Positions 43,807 to 52,041 of a stretch of DNA of 64,000 nucleotides are shown here, in pieces. Position numbers and translations under genes: made by a program. A model generated the notes under the pieces. It saw only the letters and a program-made list of their open reading frames with translations, was not told the origin of the DNA and ran no database searches. The stretch is from Bin87 sp965232895 (GTDB taxonomy: Bacteria > Chloroflexota > Dehalococcoidia > Lucifugimonadales > UBA3495). Location of the stretch: NCBI GenBank assembly GCA_965232895.1, contig OZ247430.1, positions 1,736,001-1,800,000 on the forward strand. The letters run 5' to 3'. Position 1 is the first letter of the stretch; the number at the start of each line of letters is the position of its first letter.

Positions 43807-44685
43807 ATGGCCATAGCACTGCCGGAAATCAGCAGCCCACGTCCGCCATCCCGAATCGGCCGCTATGTGAGGGAAGCGTTCCGCTACCCGATCCTTCCGG
43901 TGGCTGTCCTGGTGATAGTCCTGCTCATCCCTGCCCTCGGCGCCAATTGGCTGGCTCCGTACGACCCACTGAAAGGCGACATGACGAACCGCTTCGCTGA
44001 ACCCTCGGCGCAGCACTGGTTCGGCACGGACGATATCGGGCGGGACGTGCTCAGTCGGGTCATGCACGGAGCCCGGGTGTCGATGTTGGTGGCCAGCGTG
44101 GCGATACTGATATCGGGGATAATCGGCACCACTTTCGGCATTGTGTCCGCTTTCTACGGCGGCTGGGCGGACAACCTCATGATGCGCCTGGTGGACATCT
44201 CGCTGTCCCTGCCCATCATCGTGGTGGCAATTGTGGTTGCCGCGATGGCGGGACCCAGCATGAAGATACTGATCGCGGTGCTGGTGTTGAGCCAATGGTC
44301 GCGTTATGCCCGGCTGGTTCGCGGCGAAGCCCTGACCATACGGGCGCAGGACTACATCTCCCGGGCCCGGGTGTCCGGAGCGTCCAATGGGCGGATCATG
44401 CTCCGGTACATCTTCCCGAACATCGTCAACACCATAGTGGTTCTGGCCACCCTCCAGGTGGGTTTCGTCATCGTGCTGGAAGCGACCCTCAGCTTCCTGG
44501 GCGCCGGCATCTCCCGGCCCACGCCGGCATGGGGCGTGATGGTGGCCGACGGACGGTCGTTCGTGACCGACGCCTGGTGGCTGTCCTTCTTCCCCGGGCT
44601 GGCCATCCTGCTCACGGTCCTGTCCATGAACCTGCTGGGAGACTGGCTGCGCGACAAGCTGGACCCCAAGCAGCGCAACCTGTAG
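43807..44685 (+). CDS. Peptide-type ABC transporter permease (DppC-like)
   Basis: This 292-residue membrane protein is the second permease. DppC/OppC marks are HWFGTDDIGRDVLSRVMHGA near the N-terminus and YISRARVSGASNGRIMLRYI, the EAA coupling loop. FLGAGISRPTPAWGVMVADG and GDWLRDKLDPKQRN end the protein. GAGGA lies before the ATG. It starts 30 bases after DppB-like and is followed by an unrelated propeller gene, not by DppD/F. Confidence 0.92.
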   Translation: MAIALPEISSPRPPSRIGRYVREAFRYPILPVAVLVIVLLIPALGANWLAPYDPLKGDMTNRFAEPSAQHWFGTDDIGRDVLSRVMHGARVSMLVASVAILISGIIGTTFGIVSAFYGGWADNLMMRLVDISLSLPIIVVAIVVAAMAGPSMKILIAVLVLSQWSRYARLVRGEALTIRAQDYISRARVSGASNGRIMLRYIFPNIVNTIVVLATLQVGFVIVLEATLSFLGAGISRPTPAWGVMVADGRSFVTDAWWLSFFPGLAILLTVLSMNLLGDWLRDKLDPKQRNL

Positions 44686-44872
44686 CCATTCCGGCGCCGT
44701 CATCCGTGAGCCCACAATCTAATCGAGGTAGCCCGACCATCGACCGGCGCGGGTGCGGTATGCGCATCCGCGCCGTCGTTTGCCTGGCGCTCCACCGCAC
44801 CGGCCGGGCCGGCAACCGGGCGGGACACGACACTGTTGCCGCGACGCCCGTTGCCGCGCTAATCTGTCCCCG

Positions 44873-46324
44873 ATGAACGACGCCACCCGACCCGATGCCG
44901 GGTCAAACAGCGCCGCGGTCTGCGGCTGGTGCGGGGCCGAAGGCCAGGAACCGGGACTACCGTGCCGCGAATGCGACCGTGTGGTCGCCAATCTCCCCGG
45001 GTGGGCCCGGCATGAACCCCGCGGCCGGCGATGGTTCAGCCGGCGGCGCCTGATCCGGACCGGGGTGGTAGTGGTCGTCCTGTTCTTCCTGGCGTGGCTG
45101 TACTATCCCTTCTTCCCGAACCCGATCAAGCTGCTGTTCAACTCGCCCAGCACTAGGCTCAGCTCGGCTTCCCTGCCGGACCAATGGTCAATGGTCGGGC
45201 GTGACCTCCAGCTCACACGTCACATCCCCACCGTGTCCACCCAGCCGGCAGGAAGGGTGGTCTGGTCCCACGACCTGGGCACTCCGACCCGGGCCGCGCC
45301 CATCGTGCACGATGGGGTGCTGTACGTCGGCGGGTTTTTCAAGATCAGCGCCCTGGACGCAGCGACGGGTGAGCAGATCTGGGAAGTCACCGTCCCCAGC
45401 CCGCTGGACCATTCCATCGCCCTGGCCGGCGACCTGCTCTACGTCGGCCTGACCGACCATCGGATCATCGCCGTTGACAAGAACACCCGGCAGTTCCACT
45501 GGACGGTCAAAACCGGAGGGCCCATCGCCTCGTCGCCAATCGTGGCCGACGGCATCGTTTACGTGGGATCGGGTGACAACGCGCTTTACGCCCTGGACGC
45601 GGCCAGCGGAGATGTCTTGTGGCGGGAGGACATCGTGGGCGTGGTCCGTGCGGCGCCGGCCGTAAGCGACGGCCACGTGTATGCCGCCGACAACCTCGGC
45701 AACCTGTACGTGTTCGACGCCAGGACCGGGCAAAGCAAGCTGCGTTTCCGCACCGAAGGCAACACCAAAGCGTCCCCGGCTATCGCCAACGGGATGGCAT
45801 ACTTCCCGTCCGGGGGACAGGTGCACGCGGTGGACGCTGACGCCCGGGAGATCGCCGGTGAATACCAGTTCAAGCTGGTCTGGAAGCAATTCTGGGACTG
45901 GAAACTGCCGGGCGTGCCGAAGCCGCCGGCGCAAAAGGGAAGGATGTGGCTGTTCGATCCCGATTTCGCCTTCGATCGCGCCACGGGGCAGTGGTCCACC
46001 ACGGGCCTGGTATCAACGCCGTCGGTTGCCGCCGACTCGCTTTATGCGGGGAGTTTTAACGGCGGCTTCTACGCGGCCGACGCGATTTCCGGCGCCGAGA
46101 CGTGGCGGTTCGAGGCCGACGGCGCCATATTCGGGTCGCCGGTGGTGGTCGGAGACCGGGTCTACTTCGGGACCGACGCCGGCAGTCTCTACGCGCTGCG
46201 CCGATCCGACGGTGAGTTGATCTGGAGTCTCCCGTTGGGAGCCCCCATCCAGATATCCCCGGTATTCGCCGGCGAACGGCTCTACGTCAGGACCGACGAC
46301 GGAGCGCTGCACGCCATAGAGTGA
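44873..46324 (+). CDS. Zinc-ribbon, membrane-anchored PQQ-type propeller protein
   Basis: This 483-residue protein has an N-terminal zinc ribbon (CGWCG... with Cys17, Cys20, Cys31, Cys34), a basic stretch RRWFSRRRLIR, one membrane helix (about 61-82), and an exported seven- or eight-bladed PQQ-like propeller (units such as LYVGGFFKISALDAATGEQI and VYVGSGDNALYALDAASGDV). The blade motif AxDAxTGxxxW is clear in most blades. The topology (ribbon inside, propeller outside) suggests a sensory or scaffold role; no cofactor ligands for PQQ are obvious. The ATG at 44873 follows TAATCT by only seven bases, which would give a nearly leaderless mRNA. The frame extends upstream to 44753, but that part lacks similarity. 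Confidence 0.8.
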   Translation: MNDATRPDAGSNSAAVCGWCGAEGQEPGLPCRECDRVVANLPGWARHEPRGRRWFSRRRLIRTGVVVVVLFFLAWLYYPFFPNPIKLLFNSPSTRLSSASLPDQWSMVGRDLQLTRHIPTVSTQPAGRVVWSHDLGTPTRAAPIVHDGVLYVGGFFKISALDAATGEQIWEVTVPSPLDHSIALAGDLLYVGLTDHRIIAVDKNTRQFHWTVKTGGPIASSPIVADGIVYVGSGDNALYALDAASGDVLWREDIVGVVRAAPAVSDGHVYAADNLGNLYVFDARTGQSKLRFRTEGNTKASPAIANGMAYFPSGGQVHAVDADAREIAGEYQFKLVWKQFWDWKLPGVPKPPAQKGRMWLFDPDFAFDRATGQWSTTGLVSTPSVAADSLYAGSFNGGFYAADAISGAETWRFEADGAIFGSPVVVGDRVYFGTDAGSLYALRRSDGELIWSLPLGAPIQISPVFAGERLYVRTDDGALHAIE

Positions 46325-46397
46325 GTGGGCTCCGCTTCTCGTCCACCGATTTGCCGGGGCGTGCAACCGGGCACAATCTCGCATTCGTACCCGTTCT

Positions 46398-46488
46398 GTC
46401 TCCGCGAGGAACGCAGCGACATGGCGATCTCGTTGCCGCAACCGCGTTCCTGGCGGCAACGAGATTGCCGCGCTGCGCTCGCAATGAC
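46398..46488. repeat. ATTGCGAG palindromic repeat, second copy
   Basis: GAGGAACGCAGCGACATGGC (46407) and CGCGCTGCGCTCGCAATGAC (ending 46488) are the inverted ends, matching the inner unit at 7241-7331. A degenerate left GTACCC arm lies at 46386-46397 (TCGTACCCGTTC). The element lies in the gap between convergent genes. Confidence 0.65.
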
Positions 46489-46508
46489 AGTCCAGGCGAA
46501 GCGGGGAA

Positions 46509-48035
46509 CTAACTGCCCTCTTTGATGAAGTCGGCCGCGCGCTCGGCCATCATGATGATCGTGGCGTTGGTGTTGGCGCGAACTATGTCCGGCATGACCG
46601 AGGCGTCCACCACCCGCAGGTTCTCCAGGCCATGCACCTTGCAATACTGATCCACCACGGCCGTTGGATCCGCCGCCGGACCCATCTTGCAGGTGACCGA
46701 AGTGTGACCGGCGATGCCGGCGCTCTGTTGCAGCCATGCGTCCAGGGAAGCGTCGTCCGCCAGATCAGCGTCAGCGGGCGACAGCCGTTCGGCCAGAAGA
46801 TCACCAAAGGCCGGATGCTCGAAGATCGCCACGGTGCGGCGCACGGCGTCGCGGAACCGGGCAGTGTCCCGGGGATCGGTCAGGAAGCGGAAGTCCAGGT
46901 CCGGCTGCATCAATACGTCCGCAGACGCCAGCGTCAGCAAACCTTCGCTGTAGGGGTATTCCAGCCGGCATCCCACGCGGATGTTGGGCGCTTCCCGGCT
47001 CTCGGGATACGACGTCGTGGGTTGCACCTGGATGTCGTTGCGGTCGGGTGATCCCTCGGCGGTGAACCGCAGCCCCACCTGGTTGCGCGGCGCGTCGGGC
47101 GCCAGGTGATGGTCGGGCTGAGATCGGTACACAATGGACACCGACGGGTGGTTTTTCATGCTCCGGCCCACGCCGGGCAGGTCGTGGACCGGCTCGATGC
47201 CCAACGGGCGCAACTGCTCGGCGGCGCCAACCCCCGACAGGAGCAGCAGTTGCGGCGAGGCAATCGCGCCGGCGCTGAGGATGATCTCGCCGCCTTCCAG
47301 TACGAACGCCTCGCCGCCGCTTTCCACCTCCACTCCGGTCGCCTTCTTGCCATCAAAGATGATGCGACGCACCGTCACGTTGGCGCGAATGGTGAGGTTC
47401 AGGCGGCGCCGGCAGGCGTCCAGGTAGGTGATGGCGGTGCTCATCCGGACCCCGCCGGGGTTGTTCAGGGGCACTTGTCCCACGCCGGTGGCATCCGGGT
47501 GGTTCATGTCGGGGTCGTCGGGGAATCCCAGGTCCCGGCAGGCCTGGTAGAAGGCGGCGTGCAGGGGCAGCCAGTCCTCGCGGGCGTGCCGCCACACGGG
47601 TATCGGGCCGTCCGTGCCGTGGAAATCGTCGCGGATGTCGGCGTCGTTTTCCAGACGGCGGAAGTAGGGCAGCGTCTTCCGGTAGTCCCACTCGTCGTTG
47701 CCCGACGCGGCCCATCCGTCAAAGTCCTCCGGCGCGCCGCGCAGCACGATCTGGTGGTTGATGGCGCTGCTGCCGCCGGTGACCTTGCCCCGCGCCACGT
47801 GGATGGGACGCGGATTCTGCGGTGTGGACTGGCCGACGAACGACCAGTTGTGCGCCGCGCCTTCTTCGGAGGCGGCCTGGTTCATGTCGTATTTCAACTC
47901 ATCAGGCAGCTGGTCGATGGTGTAGTCCGGCCCGGCCTCCAGCAGCAGCGCCGACCGGCTGGGGTCCTCCGACAACCGGTTGGCGAGAACGCAGCCGGCC
48001 GACCCGGCGCCGATGATGATCACGTCGTATTTCAT
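46509..48035 (-). CDS. GMC-family FAD-dependent oxidoreductase (choline dehydrogenase-like)
   Basis: This 508-residue flavoprotein starts with MKYDVIIIGAGSAGCVLANR, the FAD dinucleotide motif, and has the two GMC signatures: RGKVTGGSSAINHQIVLRG and SAGAIASPQLLLLSGVG. The C-terminal block with the catalytic His region (GHTSVTCKMG ... VVDASVMPDI, then NTNATIIMMAERAAD) is complete. Members oxidise alcohols such as choline or polyethylene glycol. The length is standard. The start codon directly precedes an amidohydrolase gene (18-base gap), so the two form an operon. The actual substrate is unknown. Confidence 0.9.
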   Translation of the reverse strand: MKYDVIIIGAGSAGCVLANRLSEDPSRSALLLEAGPDYTIDQLPDELKYDMNQAASEEGAAHNWSFVGQSTPQNPRPIHVARGKVTGGSSAINHQIVLRGAPEDFDGWAASGNDEWDYRKTLPYFRRLENDADIRDDFHGTDGPIPVWRHAREDWLPLHAAFYQACRDLGFPDDPDMNHPDATGVGQVPLNNPGGVRMSTAITYLDACRRRLNLTIRANVTVRRIIFDGKKATGVEVESGGEAFVLEGGEIILSAGAIASPQLLLLSGVGAAEQLRPLGIEPVHDLPGVGRSMKNHPSVSIVYRSQPDHHLAPDAPRNQVGLRFTAEGSPDRNDIQVQPTTSYPESREAPNIRVGCRLEYPYSEGLLTLASADVLMQPDLDFRFLTDPRDTARFRDAVRRTVAIFEHPAFGDLLAERLSPADADLADDASLDAWLQQSAGIAGHTSVTCKMGPAADPTAVVDQYCKVHGLENLRVVDASVMPDIVRANTNATIIMMAERAADFIKEGS

Positions 48036-48052
48036 GCCGTCATGCCCCCGCG

Positions 48053-49069
48053 TCAGGCGCCGATGCGGTACACGCGCACCGCCGTGTCGTGGAGCAGGTT
48101 TGCCCGCTCGCTCGCGCTGTAGCTCCGGGATAGCCGCTTGAAGGCGTTGTACATCACGTTGTACGAGAAGGAGACCTTGTCCGGCGGGAAGTTGCTCTCG
48201 AACATGCAGCGGTCCGGGCCGAACTGCTCAATACAGTGCGTCAGCCACGGGGTCATGGCCTCCGCCAACTCCTCCGACCCGATGGGCTCGGCGCGCGCGT
48301 GCCAGCGGAATCCCCAGCGCGGCATACCCAATCCGCCCAGTTTGCACGTGACGTTGGGGCACTCCGCCACGGCCTGAATCCCATCCCGCCAGGCCGGTAT
48401 GACTTCGTCGTCCTTGCCGGCATAAATCCCGGTGCGGCTGACTCCGCCCACGTGGTTGAGGATGATGGACACCTCAGGCGCCGCCCGCGCGAACTCGGCA
48501 AGCTCCTTCAGCTGGGGGAAGGAAAGCATCACGTCCAGCGACAGGCCCATGCGGGCCAGAGTTCTGGCCCCTGCCCGGAAGGTTTCGTTGGCCATGATCC
48601 CCTGGGCGTCCCGGTTTTCTATAAGCGGGTCGGGGCTCCAGGTTACGTTGTGCCGGATGCCCTTGAACCGGTTCGGGCTCGCCGCCTGCAGCGCTTCCAG
48701 CACCCGGGCCACGTCATCCCCGAGCTTGAGGTCAGCGTGGCCGACGATGGCGGCCGCAGCCCGGGCCTCGCCGTAGGCGCCGCTGGCGCTGGCGGCGGCC
48801 AGCCCCTGCACGAACTCCACCTCGCCCACCGGTTGCAGTTCTGCCGGGCCGTCGGCGCGATACATGGACCGCGCCTCAACGAAAACGGTGGACCGCACGT
48901 TGTGGCCCGAATCGAGATCGGCCATCAGTTCGTGAAGCAGGTAGCGCTGGTAGGGGACGCTCGGCATGCGCCGGTCCCAGAAGTGGTGGTGCGGGTCGCA
49001 CAGCGGGATATCGGGCTCTATCGGGTCTTCCTGGGTCAGGGCCAGCCAGTCATTGTCTCCAAAAGGCAC
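48053..49069 (-). CDS. Amidohydrolase family 2, paralogue of the gene at 12710-13726
   Basis: This 338-residue protein matches its paralogue in length, with DPHHHFW at the metal site, SGHNVRSTVFVEARS, FKGIRHNVTW, SIILNHVGGVSRTG and the closing FGPDRCMFESNFPPDK with FNAFKRLSRSYSASERANLL. The first position differs (DPHHHF instead of DTHHHF). It is upstream of the GMC oxidoreductase gene and probably co-transcribed. Together they could take an alcohol to an acid and a ring-opened product, but no pathway can be set. Confidence 0.88.
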   Translation of the reverse strand: MPFGDNDWLALTQEDPIEPDIPLCDPHHHFWDRRMPSVPYQRYLLHELMADLDSGHNVRSTVFVEARSMYRADGPAELQPVGEVEFVQGLAAASASGAYGEARAAAAIVGHADLKLGDDVARVLEALQAASPNRFKGIRHNVTWSPDPLIENRDAQGIMANETFRAGARTLARMGLSLDVMLSFPQLKELAEFARAAPEVSIILNHVGGVSRTGIYAGKDDEVIPAWRDGIQAVAECPNVTCKLGGLGMPRWGFRWHARAEPIGSEELAEAMTPWLTHCIEQFGPDRCMFESNFPPDKVSFSYNVMYNAFKRLSRSYSASERANLLHDTAVRVYRIGA

Positions 49070-49149
49070 GTCAATCCCTCCATCTCCGGGTGGTTCGGGC
49101 CAATGATACCATCCGTGCGAAACGGCTCGGCGGCGCCGATGCGCAATTC

Positions 49150-49258
49150 GTCAGAATCAGGATTTTCAAGATTCGGGGATTATCAGGATGGGGACCGTAC
49201 GGTGATGGAGCGCTCCAATCCTGTCCAATCATAAAATCCCGCAAATCCTGATTCTGAC
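49150..49258. repeat. TCAGAATCAGG palindromic repeat, copy 4
   Basis: GTCAGAATCAGGATTTTCAA (49150) and CAAATCCTGATTCTGAC (ending 49258) form the inverted ends of a ~109-base palindrome. It lies between two minus-strand genes, upstream of the amidohydrolase and downstream of the sodium-channel-type gene. Confidence 0.75.
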
Positions 49259-49299
49259 ATCCCCCCGCCGCAAACCGGGAATGGGTGAGCCCAACGGCG

Positions 49300-50130
49300 C
49301 TAGCGACGGTCCTGTTCCTCGGCGTCGTCCGCGTTCAACCGCTCTTCCAGTCGCTTCAGCGTATCCTGGGTTGCGCGCAGCTCGCGCAGCAGGTCCTGCC
49401 GCGAGACCGGCCGGTTGCCGTGCTCCAGCTTATCCCGCTTGGTCTCGTCCAGGCTGTTGATGATGATGGCGATGAACAGGTTGATCACCACAAAGGTTCC
49501 CACCACGACGAAGCTGACGAAATAGATCCACGCGAACGAATGCTGCTGCATCGCCGTGTCCATGACGTTGGTCCAGCCGTCCAGCGTGATGATGTTGAAC
49601 AGGGTGAGGAGAGCGATCCCCAGGCTGCCCCAATGCTCCGGATCGTGCGTGTGGAAGAGATGAAAGCCCATGATGGCGTAGATGTACACCACGATGCTCA
49701 TCAGCATGATCACATGGCCGACGCTGGGGATGGAGCGCACCAGCGCGGCCACGATGAGCCGGAGGTCCCGGATCGCCGAGATCAGGCGCACCACGCGCAG
49801 CAGCCGCGCCAGCCGGGCGATCATCGCAAACTGCCCGGTGGCGGGTATCAGGGCGAAGACGATCACCGCGAAGTCGAAGATGTTCCAGCCGTCCCGGAAA
49901 TAATCCTGCATCCGCGGCCACAGCGCCAGCATCTTGAGCAGGGCCTCGATGATGAACACCGCCAGGGCGATCTGGTTGCCCCATTCCAGCCAGCGCCCGT
50001 AGGCGCCGGCAATGGCCGCGGAAGTTTCCAGGCCCAGCAGGACGCCGTTGACGATAATGACGGCGATGATGAAGTATTCGAACCAGTGGGAGTTGACCAG
50101 GGCAGCCGAGAATTTGACCAGTTGATTCAT
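49300..50130 (-). CDS. Bacterial voltage-gated cation channel (BacNav type)
   Basis: This 276-residue single-domain channel has six helices. S4 carries regular arginines (RLARLLRVVRLISAIRDLR), the turret is followed by S5-S6 and the pore filter is TLDGWTN at residues 182-188. NaChBac has TLESWAS at this place. A coiled-coil tail follows S6 (QDLLRELRATQDTLKRLEER), as in other BacNavs, where it aids tetramer assembly. The filter glycine at the fourth position and the Asp at the third differ from sodium-selective channels; as I recall, a native calcium-selective channel from Meiothermus has a glycine there. Sodium or calcium selectivity cannot be decided here. No clear ribosome site is seen before the ATG. 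Confidence 0.88.
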   Translation of the reverse strand: MNQLVKFSAALVNSHWFEYFIIAVIIVNGVLLGLETSAAIAGAYGRWLEWGNQIALAVFIIEALLKMLALWPRMQDYFRDGWNIFDFAVIVFALIPATGQFAMIARLARLLRVVRLISAIRDLRLIVAALVRSIPSVGHVIMLMSIVVYIYAIMGFHLFHTHDPEHWGSLGIALLTLFNIITLDGWTNVMDTAMQQHSFAWIYFVSFVVVGTFVVINLFIAIIINSLDETKRDKLEHGNRPVSRQDLLRELRATQDTLKRLEERLNADDAEEQDRR

Positions 50131-50258
50131 GGGACCATGCCGCAGCGTTGAAATGTCGCCAACATTTTACGGCAGTTCGCCCTCGACTCCCGGTCTGATT
50201 CGGGGAAATCAGCGCAAATAGCCCGGCATCCCAATTGAACCTGCTGGTTGGGGTTCCT

Positions 50259-50579
50259 TCACCCTCTATCTTGCTCCTCTTCCGGAACCGGCATACCGGG
50301 ACGCCAACCCCGCGGGGTGGGGTGCCCCCGCCGATTGTGTCGGCCCAGCGCCCAGAGGAAAGCGGTTATGTCGATGCCGGCGCGTTCTACTGCGCTGCCC
50401 AAGGTGGGTCCTCGCACTGGTCGGCTACCCCAATCCGTGAGCGTAATGCTGATTTGCCCGTTAGACAGGATGACGTGGCTGCCTTTCCCTCGATGCCGCC
50501 TGCTGATCATCTCAAATCCAAACCTGCGAAATGCCGCTGCCGCCTCGTCAAAGGGCACATTATTAATCGGAACCGGCAT
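50259..50579 (-). CDS. hicA: HicA-type mRNA interferase toxin
   Basis: This 106-residue protein has the HicA double-stranded-RNA-binding-like fold: MPVPINNVPFDEAAAAFRRF, then RRHRGKGSHVILSNG, with the catalytic His35 in GSH. The PTLGSAVERAGIDITAFLWAL end is the typical C-terminal helix. A ~25-residue Pro/Arg extension (GHPTPRGWRPGMPVPEEE) is longer than the usual ~60-80 residue toxin. HicA degrades mRNA until blocked by HicB. The ATG lies in the end of hicB with a 17-base overlap. Confidence 0.8.
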   Translation of the reverse strand: MPVPINNVPFDEAAAAFRRFGFEMISRRHRGKGSHVILSNGQISITLTDWGSRPVRGPTLGSAVERAGIDITAFLWALGRHNRRGHPTPRGWRPGMPVPEEEQDRG

Positions 50580-50886
50580 CGTAATTGACCAGCACAGTCT
50601 CCGACTCTACCAGATACCCCTGCTCCGTCCAGCCATTAACAATGCGAGCCTTCTCTACAGCTGTGTCCTCCGTTGAACGCCCAACAACTTCCAGAAAGAG
50701 CTCAATCGCGCCTTGCGCCATATACAGAGCCTCGTCCCAATCATCGCCCTCACTGGCGCAGCCGGGCAAAGCCGGCACGAAGACGCTGTAGCCGGGTTCG
50801 TCGGGGCCAGAGACCAGCAACACCTCAAACTCTTCAGATCGAGCCAGCGCTCCGTCTTCCTGTTGTACTGACTTTTCGGTGGCCAT
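50563..50886 (-). CDS. hicB: HicB-type antitoxin
   Basis: This 107-residue protein has the HicB partial RNase H-like fold: FEVLLVSGPDEPGYSVFVPALP with the typical GCASEGDDWDEALYMAQGAI helix. No obvious C-terminal DNA-binding domain is visible, unlike some HicB proteins. It is first in the pair, on the minus strand, and overlaps hicA by 17 bases, the reverse of the common hicA-hicB order. GGAG precedes the ATG. It would bind and block HicA. Confidence 0.8.
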   Translation of the reverse strand: MATEKSVQQEDGALARSEEFEVLLVSGPDEPGYSVFVPALPGCASEGDDWDEALYMAQGAIELFLEVVGRSTEDTAVEKARIVNGWTEQGYLVESETVLVNYDAGSD

Positions 50887-50922
50887 TATGCTCCGTTCCG
50901 TCCCTGCCGTGTATTTTCTGGA

Positions 50923-51896
50923 TCAGTTGCCGGTTCCCACCGTGTGGAACCGCCAGCGGGGATTGCTAGGCCAGTTGAACCGGCCGCTGATGTACTCAGT
51001 GATGTTGACCGCGTTGTTGCTGGTGAGCACGGTGAAAGCGTGGCGGACGCTCGACGCCAGCCGGGGCACGGTGTATTCCACGCGCCCGTTGCGGGCGGGA
51101 AGTTCACGGCGTTCACGTCAACGTAGATGAAGGCTTCGATCCACTCTCCGGTGGGTCTGGCCTTGGCGATCACGTAGTCGGTCTCCATGTTGACGTAGCC
51201 GATGCGGTAATGGGTCGCCTCCGGCACGGCGTCCCAGGATACGATGACCTCGCCGGAAGCGGCGCCATCGCGGACGGCAATGTTGCCAGTGGGAAAGACG
51301 GGCGGGACGATGGACGGGTCCGGCAGTATGGATGGGTCCGGCAGCGCGGCCAGGCCATAGCCCAAGGTGTTGTCCGCTCCGGCAAGCCCCCGCTCGTTGG
51401 CGTTCACCTTCAGATAGGATGCCACCCGCGCCGGCGAGTAGTGGGGAAACCGCTGCTTGACCAGCGCCGCCATACCCGCCACGTGGGGGGCCGCCTGGCT
51501 GGTGCCGGCGAACCCGCACTGTGTGCCATCGTCAGGGCGAATATAGAGATCATATACTGTTGAACTTCCGCAAGAAATTCCCGTGATGTCCGGCTTGATC
51601 CGATTGTCTATAGTCGGGCCGCGGGAACTGTAAGATGCAATGGAACCAGGATCCTCCCAATGAGTGGCCCCCACCGCCAGCGCGCCCGGGTTCCGGCTCT
51701 CCGCCGGGTTCCCTATGTGGTGTCCGGGTGAATAGTGTTCTAGAGGGCCGGGGTCCCACATAGTCAGCTGTATCCATTCGGGATCGTCCCCACATTTACG
51801 TTCAGGAACCGCGGATGGCGCTCCCCGAGGCGTCAGAGTTTGCAGAGTATGGCCCGGTCGTTCGTCTTGAGCAGGTATGTAGCAATAGAATGTTCA
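50923..51896 (-). pseudogene. Truncated and frameshifted subtilase (S8) gene with FN3 end
   Basis: The minus-strand frame opens just inside a repeat (51898) without a start and reads CYIPAQDERPGHTLQTL, then a subtilase end: VGATHWEDPGSIASYSSRGP, AGTSQAAPHVAGMAALV (catalytic Ser kept) and a fibronectin-type block GEVIVSWDAVPEATHYRIGY. The Asp and His halves of the active site are missing. A one-base loss in the C-rich stretch at 51091-51100 shifts the frame; the other frame restores ARNGRVEYTVPRLASS and the closing FNWPSNPRWRFHTVG before a stop at 50923. The gene is broken at both levels. The intact subtilase at 31176 is only a distant relative. Confidence 0.8.
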
Positions 51897-51898
51897 CC

Positions 51899-51990
51899 GT
51901 CATCCCCACTTTCTTTCATGCTGTAAGTGACCGGATTCCTGCTTTCGCGGGAATGACGGTTGTTCTGCTGCCCAACTGAGTAAGTCCTAT
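51899..51990. repeat. GTCATTCC-type palindromic repeat at subtilase break
   Basis: A degraded left part (CGTCATCCCCACTTTC, 51899) faces a good right part (CCGGATTCCTGCTTTCGCGG, from 51931, to GACGG) and the outer arm CCAACTGAGTAAGTCCTAT (51972-51990), which matches the right outer arm at 18265-18283. The element starts within a few bases of the broken subtilase frame. Confidence 0.65.
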
Positions 51991-52041
51991 GACATTCGGC
52001 GGGATGTCCTCCTACAAATCGGGTACGCGCGGGATCGGGAA

